Below, piece after piece: positions 1-5,952 of a stretch of DNA of 6,932 nt. A program made the translations under genes and the position numbers. Source of the DNA: an uncultured Planctomycetaceae bacterium (lineage in GTDB: Bacteria > Planctomycetota > Planctomycetia > Pirellulales > UBA1268). A model generated the notes under the pieces. That model worked only from the letters and a program-made list of their open reading frames with translations. It did not search any database and was not told where the DNA came from. The stretch is taken from the NCBI GenBank assembly GCA_903885855.1, contig CAISKG010000147.1:1-6932 (forward strand), written 5' to 3'. The number at the start of each line of letters is the position of its first letter. Position 1 is the first letter of the stretch.

Positions 1-1
1 C

Positions 2-43
2 CGCGCCTTTCTGGCAGTGGGCGGGCGGCCGGTCGTGGCGTGA
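2..43 (+). CDS. 3' end of an unidentified upstream gene (partial)
   Basis: An open frame enters from the left edge and stops at TGA 41-43, giving the tail RAFLAVGGRPVVA. It is too short to identify. Its position directly before moeA on the same strand suggests a shared transcript, perhaps with another molybdenum-cofactor gene, but that is inference. The stop overlaps a GTG at 40 as GTGA, a common coupled arrangement. However, the better moeA start lies downstream at 76, so the real gap is probably about 32 bp. Confidence 0.4.
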   Translation, partial: RAFLAVGGRPVVA

Positions 44-63
44 GGCGGCGGCCGGAGCCGCCC

Positions 64-70
64 GAGGAGG
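64..70 (+). promoter_or_regulatory. Shine-Dalgarno site deciding the moeA start
   Basis: GAGGAGG lies 5 nt before GTG 76. The alternative GTG at 40 has no purine-rich element in front of it. Starting at 76 also puts the amphipathic first helix of MoeA (IELSRALDEIA) right at the N-terminus, as is usual in the family. Confidence 0.6.
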
Positions 71-75
71 TCGCC

Positions 76-1335
76 GTGATCGAACTCTCGCGGGCGCTCG
101 ACGAGATCGCCGCCCGCCTCGCCCCGCTGCCGGCGCGGCGCATGCGCCTCGGCGAGGCCGCGGGGCTGCGCCTGGCGGCGCCGGTGGTGGCCGACACCGA
201 TTCACCCCCCTGGGATCGGGCCATGATGGATGGCTTCGCGGTCCGCTCCCCCGACGTGTCCGCCGATGGCGCCGCGGAGCTCGAGGTGGTGGCCGACCTG
301 GCCGCCGGCGACGCATCGCGGCTGCAGATCCGCCCCGGCAGCTGCGCGCGGATCATGACCGGCGCGCCGATCCCGCCGGGGAGCGACGCCGTGGTGCCGA
401 TCGAGTGCGCCGTCGACGGCAGCGCCGCGGCCCGGGCCGGGGGGCGGGTGCGGCTCCTCGATCCGCGCTTCCGCCCGGGGCAGCACGTGGCGCGGTGCGG
501 CGACGCCTTCCGGGCCGGGGCCGACGTGCTCCCCGCCGGCGCGCGGCTCGGCCCGGCGGCGGTCGGGCTGGCGGCCGAGGCCGGCGCCACCCACGTGGTC
601 GTGGCCCCGAGGCCGCGCGTGGCGATCCTCTCCACCGGCAGCGAACTGGTGCCCGTGGAGGCGCTGCCCGGCCACGGCCAGACGCGCAATTCCAACGGCC
701 CGATGCTCGCCGCGGCGGTGGCGGGACTGGGGGCCGAGCCGGTCGTGCTCGGCGCCGTGGCCGACCGCCCCGAGCCGCTCCGCGCCATGGTGGCGCAGGG
801 GCTCGCCGCCGACATGCTCCTCCTCTCCGGCGGCGTGTCGGCGGGCGACTACGACCTCGTGCCCGGCGTCCTCGCCGCCTGCGGCGTGGAGCGGGTGTTC
901 CACAAGGTGCGCCTCAAGCCGGGGAAGCCGGTGTGGTTCGGCGTCCGGACGCGGGGCGACGGCGGCCGCACGCTGGTCTTCGGCCTGCCGGGCAATCCCG
1001 CCTCGAGCCTGGTCTGCTTCGAGCTCTTCGCGCGCCCGGCGCTGGCGGCCCTCCTCGGCCATCCCCCCGAGCGCCGTCATCTGCCCCGGCGCCGCGCCCG
1101 GCTGGCCGCGGCGGCCAAGGGAGCGGAGGACCGGCCGGTGTTCGCCCCCTGCCGGCTGGAGGGGGCCGAGGGCGACCTGCGGGCGTGGCCGCTCCCCTGG
1201 AGCGGCTCGTCCGATCTCGTGGGCCTCGCGGTGGCCGACGCCCTCCTGGCGCTCCCCGCCGGTGCGAAACGCGTCGAGGCGGGGACGGAGGTCGAGGTGC
1301 GGCTCCTGACCGACGGCTTCGGACGTCATCCCTGA
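76..1335 (+). CDS. moeA: Molybdopterin molybdenumtransferase MoeA
   Basis: This cytosolic enzyme inserts molybdate into adenylylated molybdopterin, the last common step of molybdenum cofactor synthesis. The 419-aa product is close to the usual family length of about 400-410 aa. Numbered from GTG 76, the MoeA signatures run in order: SPPWDRAMMDGFAV at about 43-56, RIMTGAPIPPGSDAVVPIE at about 92-110, and a MoCF-like domain beginning near PRVAILSTGSELV (about 180-192). That domain holds NSNGP (206-210), the loop SGGVSAGDYD (251-260), KVRLKPGKP (277-285) and GLPGNPASS (303-311). The remaining roughly 80 residues form the C-terminal beta domain. No key motif is missing. GTG 76 is chosen for its GAGGAGG ribosome site; GTG 40 would add 12 Arg/Pro-rich residues. 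The 3' end overlaps convergent nagA by 10 bp. No other molybdenum-cofactor gene is visible in the window. Confidence 0.96.
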   Translation: MIELSRALDEIAARLAPLPARRMRLGEAAGLRLAAPVVADTDSPPWDRAMMDGFAVRSPDVSADGAAELEVVADLAAGDASRLQIRPGSCARIMTGAPIPPGSDAVVPIECAVDGSAAARAGGRVRLLDPRFRPGQHVARCGDAFRAGADVLPAGARLGPAAVGLAAEAGATHVVVAPRPRVAILSTGSELVPVEALPGHGQTRNSNGPMLAAAVAGLGAEPVVLGAVADRPEPLRAMVAQGLAADMLLLSGGVSAGDYDLVPGVLAACGVERVFHKVRLKPGKPVWFGVRTRGDGGRTLVFGLPGNPASSLVCFELFARPALAALLGHPPERRHLPRRRARLAAAAKGAEDRPVFAPCRLEGAEGDLRAWPLPWSGSSDLVGLAVADALLALPAGAKRVEAGTEVEVRLLTDGFGRHP

Positions 1336-2273
1336 CGCCGCGCCGCGGCGTCGAGCGCCCGGCGCGGATTCACCGCCAGAAGGCGATCGACGGCGTCGGC
1401 ATCGAGGCCCGCGCCGTCGGGATCGGAGGCCCCGAGCACGCGCCGCAGCACCGGCATCGTGGCGGTGGAGCCCATCAGGTGGGTGCGGTCCTCCGACCAG
1501 GCCGCGCCGTCGGGACCGACGGTGACGGTGGTCGCGCCGAGCCGGTAGGTGCCGGGGCCCATGCCCGCGGCGGCGGTGGCGTCGCTGACCACGATCGCCC
1601 GGTCGGGGCCGAGGAGGCGGAGCCACGAACGGAGGACGAAGGGGGGCAGATGGACGCCGTCGGCGACGAGGGTCACGAAGGGCAGGGCGTCGCAGGCCAG
1701 CACGCGCTGGATGACGTTGTCGTGGCGCGGGAGGAGGTGGGGGCAGCCGTTGCCGAGGTGGGTGAAGCAGGAGAGCCCCGCGGCGCAGGCCTCGGCCAGG
1801 CAGGCGCGCGACGGGTCGCAGTGCCCGGCGGCGACGAGCACGCCGCGGGCGGCGAGCGCTCCGATGGCGGCGCAGCCCCGGTCGCGTTCCGGGGCGAGCG
1901 TCAGCATCCGCACGTGCCCGCGGCCGGCGTCGACGAGGCGGAGGGCGTCGGCCACCGTCGCATCGCGCGCGTGCGCCGCGGGATGGGCCCCGACGAACCC
2001 GCGCTCGCCGCTGATGAAGGGGCCCTCGACGTGGATCCCGGCGACGGTCGCGGCGATGCGCGGGTCGCCCTCGATCGCCGCCGCGAGGGCGGCCACGCGC
2101 CGTTCCATCACCGCCAGGTCGTCGGTGATGAGCGTGGCGAGGAAGCGGCCGCCGCCGTCGGCCCGGTAGGCGGCGCAGCAGGCGGCGAGGCGTGCGGGAT
2201 CGAGCGCCGCGTCGGCGAAGTCGAGGCCGCGGTAGCCGTTGAGCTGCAGGTCGAGCGGTTCGGCGTGGTGCAC
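1326..2273 (-). CDS. nagA: N-acetylglucosamine-6-phosphate deacetylase, barrel-only short form
   Basis: This enzyme hydrolyses GlcNAc-6-P to GlcN-6-P and acetate in the cytosol, feeding NagB. The 315-aa product carries the amidohydrolase barrel residues of NagA: LDLQLNGY (7-14), HVEGPFISGERGFVGAHP (81-98, metal ligand Glu83), AAGH (His151), THLGNG (His172), DGVHL (His208), SDAT (Asp231, catalytic) and MGST (267-270). Compared with E. coli NagA (382 aa), it starts at the equivalent of FIDVQLNG and ends just after NPRRAL. The N- and C-terminal strands that make the small beta-sandwich are therefore absent, while the active site looks complete. GTG 2273 is the first plausible start in frame and lacks a strong ribosome site. 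A GTG at 2305 overlaps the nagB stop but is in another frame. It lies 28 bp behind nagB, so the two are probably co-transcribed, with coupled translation possible. Confidence 0.9.
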   Translation of the reverse strand: MHHAEPLDLQLNGYRGLDFADAALDPARLAACCAAYRADGGGRFLATLITDDLAVMERRVAALAAAIEGDPRIAATVAGIHVEGPFISGERGFVGAHPAAHARDATVADALRLVDAGRGHVRMLTLAPERDRGCAAIGALAARGVLVAAGHCDPSRACLAEACAAGLSCFTHLGNGCPHLLPRHDNVIQRVLACDALPFVTLVADGVHLPPFVLRSWLRLLGPDRAIVVSDATAAAGMGPGTYRLGATTVTVGPDGAAWSEDRTHLMGSTATMPVLRRVLGASDPDGAGLDADAVDRLLAVNPRRALDAAARRQG

Positions 2274-2301
2274 GGGGCGGGATCCGGGGAGGGCGGCGGG
2301 C

Positions 2302-3054
2302 TCACCCCCCCGCGGCGGCGCCGGGGAGCCCCGCGGCGGCCGCGCGGTCCAGATGGAGCGCGCAGGCCGGGTGCGTGCGCAGGATCGAGGCGGGGCAGTC
2401 GGGGGTGAGCGGCCCGGCGACGGCGCCCCGCACCGCCGCGGCCTTGCGCGCGTCGGGCACCGAGCAGACGATCCGCTCCGTGGCCAGGATGCGCCGCACC
2501 GACATCGAGACCGCCTCGGTGGGCACGTCGGCCAGCCCCGCGAACCATCCCTCCCCCACCTGCTGCCGGCGGCACGCCTCGTCGAGGCGGACGACGAGGT
2601 ATGGGGCGCGGGTCTCGAAATCGGCGGGGGGATCGTTGAAGGCGAGATGGCCGTTCTCCCCGATCCCGATCGTCGCCACGTCGAAGTTCCCCGCGGGGAC
2701 GAGGGCGGCGAGGCGCCGGCACTCGGCGGCGGGATCGTGGCCGGCGTCGATGCCGTGGAACGCGGCGGGGGGCCGGGGCAGGCGCTCGAGGAGGCGCTCG
2801 CGGAGGTAGCGGCGGAAACTGGCCGGGTGGTCGGCGCCCAGACCGGCGTACTCGTCGAGGTGGAAGATCGTGATCCGCTCCCAGGGCACGCTCTCGGCGA
2901 CGAGCGACGCCAGCGTGGCGAACTGCGAGGCCCCGGTGGCGACGACGTAGGTGGCCGCCCCCCTGGCGGCGACGGCCGCGCGCAGCGCCTCGGCCGCCTC
3001 CCGGCCTGCGGCGGCGCCGAGGGCGGCCGCGTCGTCGTGCACGTGGATGTCCAT
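2302..3054 (-). CDS. nagB: Glucosamine-6-phosphate deaminase (NagB family)
   Basis: This enzyme converts glucosamine-6-phosphate to fructose-6-phosphate and ammonia, linking amino sugars to glycolysis. The product is 250 aa (E. coli NagB is 266). Visible motifs are the phosphate-binding region VATGASQFATLASL (38-51), FHLDEYAGL (64-72, with Asp67 matching the proton-relay Asp72 of E. coli), GIGENGHLAFNDP (130-142, ring-opening His136), and a C-terminal stretch with TPDCPASIL (217-225). The loop differs from the E. coli triad: Asp141 is Asn134 and Glu148 is Asp141 here. The ATG has AGGA 6 nt upstream and gives the usual short N-terminus; the frame is open further upstream but reads as Arg/Pro noise. 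It is followed by nagA, which supports the assignment. A galactosamine-6-phosphate deaminase role cannot be excluded. Confidence 0.9.
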   Translation of the reverse strand: MDIHVHDDAAALGAAAGREAAEALRAAVAARGAATYVVATGASQFATLASLVAESVPWERITIFHLDEYAGLGADHPASFRRYLRERLLERLPRPPAAFHGIDAGHDPAAECRRLAALVPAGNFDVATIGIGENGHLAFNDPPADFETRAPYLVVRLDEACRRQQVGEGWFAGLADVPTEAVSMSVRRILATERIVCSVPDARKAAAVRGAVAGPLTPDCPASILRTHPACALHLDRAAAAGLPGAAAGG

Positions 3055-3085
3055 CGGCGGTCCTGCGTTCGTCGGGCGGGGCGGC

Positions 3086-3091
3086 AGTATA
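3086..3091 (-). promoter_or_regulatory. Possible -10 box for nagB-nagA
   Basis: On the minus strand this reads TATACT, one base from the sigma-70 consensus TATAAT, and lies about 31 bp before the nagB ATG. It sits in an AT-richer spot of an otherwise GC-only gap. No convincing -35 element is seen about 17 bp upstream (CGACCG). Confidence 0.35.
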
Positions 3092-3116
3092 CCGTCGCGC
3101 CGCCGCCGCGGTCGGC

Positions 3117-3122
3117 TACGAT
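3117..3122 (+). promoter_or_regulatory. Possible -10 box for the Gfo/Idh/MocA gene
   Basis: TACGAT inside GGCTACGATGG lies 53 bp before the ATG at 3176. The same GGCTAC-type setting occurs before the ferredoxin gene (6287). A -35 element is not evident, so the call rests on the box and its position between divergent genes. Confidence 0.3.
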
Positions 3123-3175
3123 GGCGGCCACGACCCCTCCGCACGGCGCGTGCCGCGGGGAGCAGGGCGGGGGCC

Positions 3176-4231
3176 ATGGGGGGATTCGCGATGCGCGCGA
3201 CGAAGGCGTGGGGCTGGTGGCTGGCGGGGCTCGTGTCGCTCGGGGCCGCGCCGGCGCCGGCGGCCGAGCCGGCCGACGGGGGCACGCCGATCCGCGTGGG
3301 GATCATCGGGCTCGACACCTCCCACGCCACCGCCTTCACCAAGCTCCTCAACGACGCCGCCGACGCCCAGCACGTGGCGGGGGGGCGCGTGGTGGCCGCC
3401 TATCCGCCGGGGAGCCCCGACATCGCCTCGAGCGTGAGCCGCGTGCCCGGCTACACCGAGGAGGTGAAGCGGCAGGGGGTGGAGATCGTCGACGCGATCC
3501 CGGACCTCCTCGGGCGCGTCGACGCGGTGCTGCTCGAGACCAACGACGGCCGGCCGCACCTCGAGCAGGTGATCCCGGTCATCGCGGCGGGCAAGCCGGT
3601 GTTCGTCGACAAGCCGATCGCCGGGAGCCTGGCCGACGCGGTGGCGATCCACCGCCTGGCGGCCCGGCGGAAGGTGCCGCTGTTCAGCGCGTCGTCGCTG
3701 CGCTTCGCCGCCGGCACGCTGGCCGTGCGCGGGGGGTCGATCGGCCCGCTCACCGGTGCCGATACCCACTCCCCCTGCAGCCTGGAGCCGACGCATCCCG
3801 ACCTCTTCTGGTACGGCATCCACGGCGTGGAGGCGCTGTTCACCGTGCTCGGCCCGGGGTGCACGAGCGTGACGCGCACCTCGGCCCCCGACGTCGAGCA
3901 GGTGACGGGCCTGTGGAGCGACGGCCGGATCGGCACCTTCCGCGGCATCCGGCGCGGCGCGGCGGGCTACGGCGGCACGGCCTTCGGGGAGAAGGGGATC
4001 GCGCCGGTGGGCGCCTTCGACGGCTACCGGCCGCTTCTGGTGGCGATCGTCGATTTCTTCCGCACCGGCACGCCGCCGGTGACGGCGGAGGAGACGCTCG
4101 AGATCTACGCCTTCATGGAGGCCGCCGACGAGAGCAAGCGGCGCGGCGGGGCGCCGGTGACGATCCGCGAGGTGATGGAGAAGGCGGAGGCCGAGGCGAC
4201 GAAGCGCCTCGCGGCGCTCGGCGTGGAATGA
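3176..4231 (+). CDS. Exported Gfo/Idh/MocA-family oxidoreductase
   Basis: This is a predicted NAD(P)-dependent sugar-type dehydrogenase of 351 aa; its substrate is unknown. Residues 6-30 look like a signal peptide: MRATK, a hydrophobic core AWGWWLAGLVSLGAA, then APAPAA before EPADGG. The protein is therefore probably exported. The Rossmann fold starts at IRVGIIGLDTSHATAF (39-54), where GLDTSH replaces the usual GxGxxG-type loop. DGRPHLEQ (124-131) and FVDKPIAGS (143-151) follow; the latter is the family EKP motif in the form DKP. FWYGIHGVEALF (211-222) carries the likely catalytic-region His216. The C-terminal alpha/beta domain runs to the end. ATG 3176 is used, but ATG 3191 has a better-placed purine run (GGGGGA, 6 nt away) and begins exactly at the signal peptide. 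It is divergent from nagB, so a link to amino-sugar use is possible but unproven. Confidence 0.85.
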   Translation: MGGFAMRATKAWGWWLAGLVSLGAAPAPAAEPADGGTPIRVGIIGLDTSHATAFTKLLNDAADAQHVAGGRVVAAYPPGSPDIASSVSRVPGYTEEVKRQGVEIVDAIPDLLGRVDAVLLETNDGRPHLEQVIPVIAAGKPVFVDKPIAGSLADAVAIHRLAARRKVPLFSASSLRFAAGTLAVRGGSIGPLTGADTHSPCSLEPTHPDLFWYGIHGVEALFTVLGPGCTSVTRTSAPDVEQVTGLWSDGRIGTFRGIRRGAAGYGGTAFGEKGIAPVGAFDGYRPLLVAIVDFFRTGTPPVTAEETLEIYAFMEAADESKRRGGAPVTIREVMEKAEAEATKRLAALGVE

Positions 4232-4234
4232 GAG

Positions 4235-4260
4235 GGGCCGGCGGGGCTTCGGGCCGGTCC
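4235..4260 (+). terminator. Hairpin just after the Gfo/Idh/MocA stop codon
   Basis: GGGCCGGC (4235-4242) pairs with GCCGGTCC (4253-4260) over 8 bp including one G-T wobble, with a 10-nt loop, starting 3 nt after the TGA. There is no T-run after it, so it may act as a 3'-end stabiliser or a weak terminator rather than a classical intrinsic one. Confidence 0.35.
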
Positions 4261-4310
4261 GGCACCGCTTCCTCACGCACGGGGAGCGGCCGGGGTCGGC
4301 GAACGCTCGA

Positions 4311-4376
4311 GTCGCCCCGATCGCGCCTACCGCATCGAAGCAGCCAAGCGGCCCGTCCAAAGCGATGCGGGGCGAC
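4311..4376. repeat. Imperfect long inverted repeat in the convergent gap
   Basis: GTCGCCCC (4311-4318) is the exact reverse complement of GGGGCGAC (4369-4376). Nested inside, CCGCATCG (4330-4337) is the exact reverse complement of CGATGCGG (4363-4370). The two pairings share two G residues, so they compete at the junction, but a long stem with a left-side bulge is possible. On the plus strand it is followed by GAGACTTTTG, so it may terminate the oxidoreductase transcript. It could equally be a remnant of a larger repeat. No coding potential is seen here. Confidence 0.4.
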
Positions 4377-4403
4377 GAGACTTTTGCCGCCCCGGCTGCG
4401 GCG

Positions 4404-4524
4404 CCATCGGCGGCTTGGCCGCCGAGGAGCGTTCTGCCCGGTTCTGCCGGGCAGACTGCGATGCCCATCGGCGGCTTGGCCGCCGAGGAGCGTTCTGCCC
4501 GGTTCAGCCGGGCAGACTGCGATG
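4404..4524. repeat. 61-bp-period tandem duplication, two copies, two hairpins each
   Basis: Copy 1 is 4404-4463 and copy 2 is 4465-4524: 60 bp each, period 61, with one difference (T4445 versus A4506). Each copy holds two perfect inverted repeats. The first is CGGCGGC-TTG-GCCGCCG (4409-4425 and 4470-4486). The second is a 9-bp stem TCTGCCCGG/CCGGGCAGA with a 5-nt loop (4433-4455 and 4494-4516). The only difference lies in the second loop, so both stems are kept. Copy 2 overlaps the last codons and the stop of the minus-strand hub-domain gene, and the array lies where that transcript would end. It may be a duplicated 3' end or terminator, or part of an interspersed repeat family. Only the tandem structure is certain. 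Confidence 0.9.
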
Positions 4525-4908
4525 AAAGTGCACGTGCTTCCAACTTCCCTCGATGCGCTGCCAGACACGCGTCTCCTCGCACAGCGCCGTGACGTGGCGG
4601 CCTTCCTCGTCGAGCTTCTGCACCATCCGCACGTACGACACCACCGCCGCGTCGTCGCCGAGCAGGCGGACGCGCGGCGAGGCGAGCGTGGTCGTCACCG
4701 GAGCCGCCGGCTTGCCGCCGCCGGCCGCGGCGCGGAAGTAGTGCTCGTGGAAGGGGAGCCCCTCGACGAGCTGCCCGCGCGCCTCCGGCTCGAAGCAGGT
4801 GATGTCGTAGGCCACGAGGGAGGAGTAGGTCTTCCAGTCGCCGGCCACGATGCTCTCGAGCAGCTTGCGCGACAGGGCGAGGAGGTGGTCGGCGGTCGGG
4901 GCGGGCAT
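4504..4908 (-). CDS. CaMKII association (hub) domain-like protein, SnoaL/NTF2 fold
   Basis: This 134-aa single-domain protein has no kinase part and no signal peptide. It resembles the C-terminal association domain of calcium/calmodulin-dependent kinase II, a cone-shaped NTF2-like fold that oligomerises. Visible parallels are an N-terminal helix (LLALSRKLLESIVAGDWKTY, 9-28), DITCFEPEARGQLVEG (35-50), PFHEHYF (52-58), the VTTTLASPRVRLLGDDAAVVSYVR strands (71-94), EETRVWQR (111-118) and a final strand WKHVHFHRS (123-131). These match the eukaryotic pattern FEPEA..LVEG..FH..YF ... SEETRVWHR..GKW..VHFHRS, recalled from memory. The ATG has GGGAG 7 nt upstream. The gene lies 38 bp behind thyX in the same direction. 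Its function is unknown; binding of a small ligand or oligomer formation are family-based guesses. The stop codon lies inside a tandem repeat copy. Confidence 0.85.
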   Translation of the reverse strand: MPAPTADHLLALSRKLLESIVAGDWKTYSSLVAYDITCFEPEARGQLVEGLPFHEHYFRAAAGGGKPAAPVTTTLASPRVRLLGDDAAVVSYVRMVQKLDEEGRHVTALCEETRVWQRIEGSWKHVHFHRSLPG

Positions 4909-4946
4909 GGGAGGTCTCCCGTGGGGTGGCGGAGCGGCCGGGCGGC

Positions 4947-5846
4947 TCACTCGGCGACGAGGCCGAGCCCCAGCAGCTTGGCCCAGCATTCGTCGCGCTC
5001 GCGGCAGCGGTCGAGCCCGCTCCAGGAGGGGTCCTGGGCGGCGAGGAAGGCGGTGCGGTCGGCAGGCACGGCCCCGGCGCCGGCGAGGCGGCGGATCACC
5101 TCACGGTCGAGGCGCGTGAGCCGCAGGGCCTCGAGCCGGTAGTCGACGAAGGCCTCCCACACCAGTGGAAAGAGAGGGCGCACGATCTCCTCGCCGATCG
5201 TCGTGGCGTAGCGGCGGATCTCGAGTTGGGCGTGCGCGTCCATGCGCAGCGCCAGGAAGTGGAGCAGGTTGTGGAGGTCGATCTTCCAGTAGGCCTCGGT
5301 GTAGGTCGAGAGGGGAAGATCCTTGCGCGCCTGCTCGCGGGCGATGCCCGCCGCGAGACGATCCTCGTAGATGCGACGCGATTCCGCCTGCAGCGCCGCC
5401 TCGGCCTCGGTGAGCGGCCGGCCGGCGTCGGCCGGCAGGCAGCCCTCCGAGCCCTGGCGGTTGCCGGTGGCCTGGGAGCGCCACTCGTCGTCGCGCGTGG
5501 CCTGCATCGAGTCGATCGCCAGGGAGTAGCGCGTGGAGTATTCGTTGATGTTCGCCGTGCGGTGGCGGACCCACTGCCGCCAGCAGTCCATCGGCACCCT
5601 CACCACGAACTTCAGCTCCGCCATCTCGAAGGGGGTGGTGTGGGCGTGGCGGAGGAGATAGCGGATCAGCTGCCGGTCGTCGCTCGTCTTGCGCGTGCCC
5701 TCGCCGTAGCTCACGCGCGCCGCCTGCACGACCGCGGCGTCGTCCCCCATGACGTCCACGAGGGCCACGTGCCCGTCGTCGAGGACCGGGAACTTCCGCC
5801 AGCGCAGCGCGTCGACGAGGAGCCGGCGATCGGAGGGGGTGGTCAT
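4947..5846 (-). CDS. thyX: Flavin-dependent thymidylate synthase ThyX
   Basis: ThyX makes dTMP from dUMP using FAD, NADPH and methylenetetrahydrofolate. The 299-aa product has the ThyX signature RHRx7S as RHRTANINEYS (94-104), preceded by ARVSYG (43-48), LRHAHTTPFEMAELKF (65-80) and VPMDCWRQW (84-92). The conserved second half is ARKDLPLSTYTEAYWKIDL (173-191) and LLHFLALRMDAHAQLEIRRYA (194-214), covering the substrate- and FAD-contacting region. About 70 residues follow beyond the usual core, ending in a Trp/Cys-containing tail (SGLDRCRERDECWAKLLG), longer than the roughly 220-250 aa of many ThyX proteins. The ATG at 5846 lacks a clear ribosome site; upstream in-frame sequence reads as Arg/Pro noise, so this start is preferred. 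It lies between the 86-aa gene and the hub-domain gene on the same strand. No thyA is visible in this window. Confidence 0.96.
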   Translation of the reverse strand: MTTPSDRRLLVDALRWRKFPVLDDGHVALVDVMGDDAAVVQAARVSYGEGTRKTSDDRQLIRYLLRHAHTTPFEMAELKFVVRVPMDCWRQWVRHRTANINEYSTRYSLAIDSMQATRDDEWRSQATGNRQGSEGCLPADAGRPLTEAEAALQAESRRIYEDRLAAGIAREQARKDLPLSTYTEAYWKIDLHNLLHFLALRMDAHAQLEIRRYATTIGEEIVRPLFPLVWEAFVDYRLEALRLTRLDREVIRRLAGAGAVPADRTAFLAAQDPSWSGLDRCRERDECWAKLLGLGLVAE

Positions 5847-5952
5847 GGCGGGCCCGACGGGGAGGGGGCGCGGAGGCGCCCGGAGCCCGTCAGGATGGAC
5901 GGCCGTCGCGTCGGGGGCAAGCCTCCCCGCGCGGCGCCGCGGCCCCGCGTGG

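Noticed and set aside
2274..2305. GTG at 2305 overlapping the nagB stop as a 4-bp coupled start for nagA
   Set aside because: It is in a different frame from the conserved NagA sequence (32 bp from GTG 2273). It would need a frameshift that nothing else suggests.
405..2408. Very long plus-strand open frame, over 600 codons
   Set aside because: It is out of frame with moeA and antisense to nagA, and its translation is Arg/Gly/Ala repeats. GC-rich DNA lacks stops; moeA, nagA and nagB explain the region.
4404..4524. CRISPR array
   Set aside because: There are only two 60-bp copies abutting with one base between them, no unique spacers and no cas genes.
2239..5142. Plus-strand open frame of over 900 codons
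   Set aside because: It is a shadow of nagB, the oxidoreductase, the hub-domain gene and thyX. Its composition is Arg/Gly noise with no domain.
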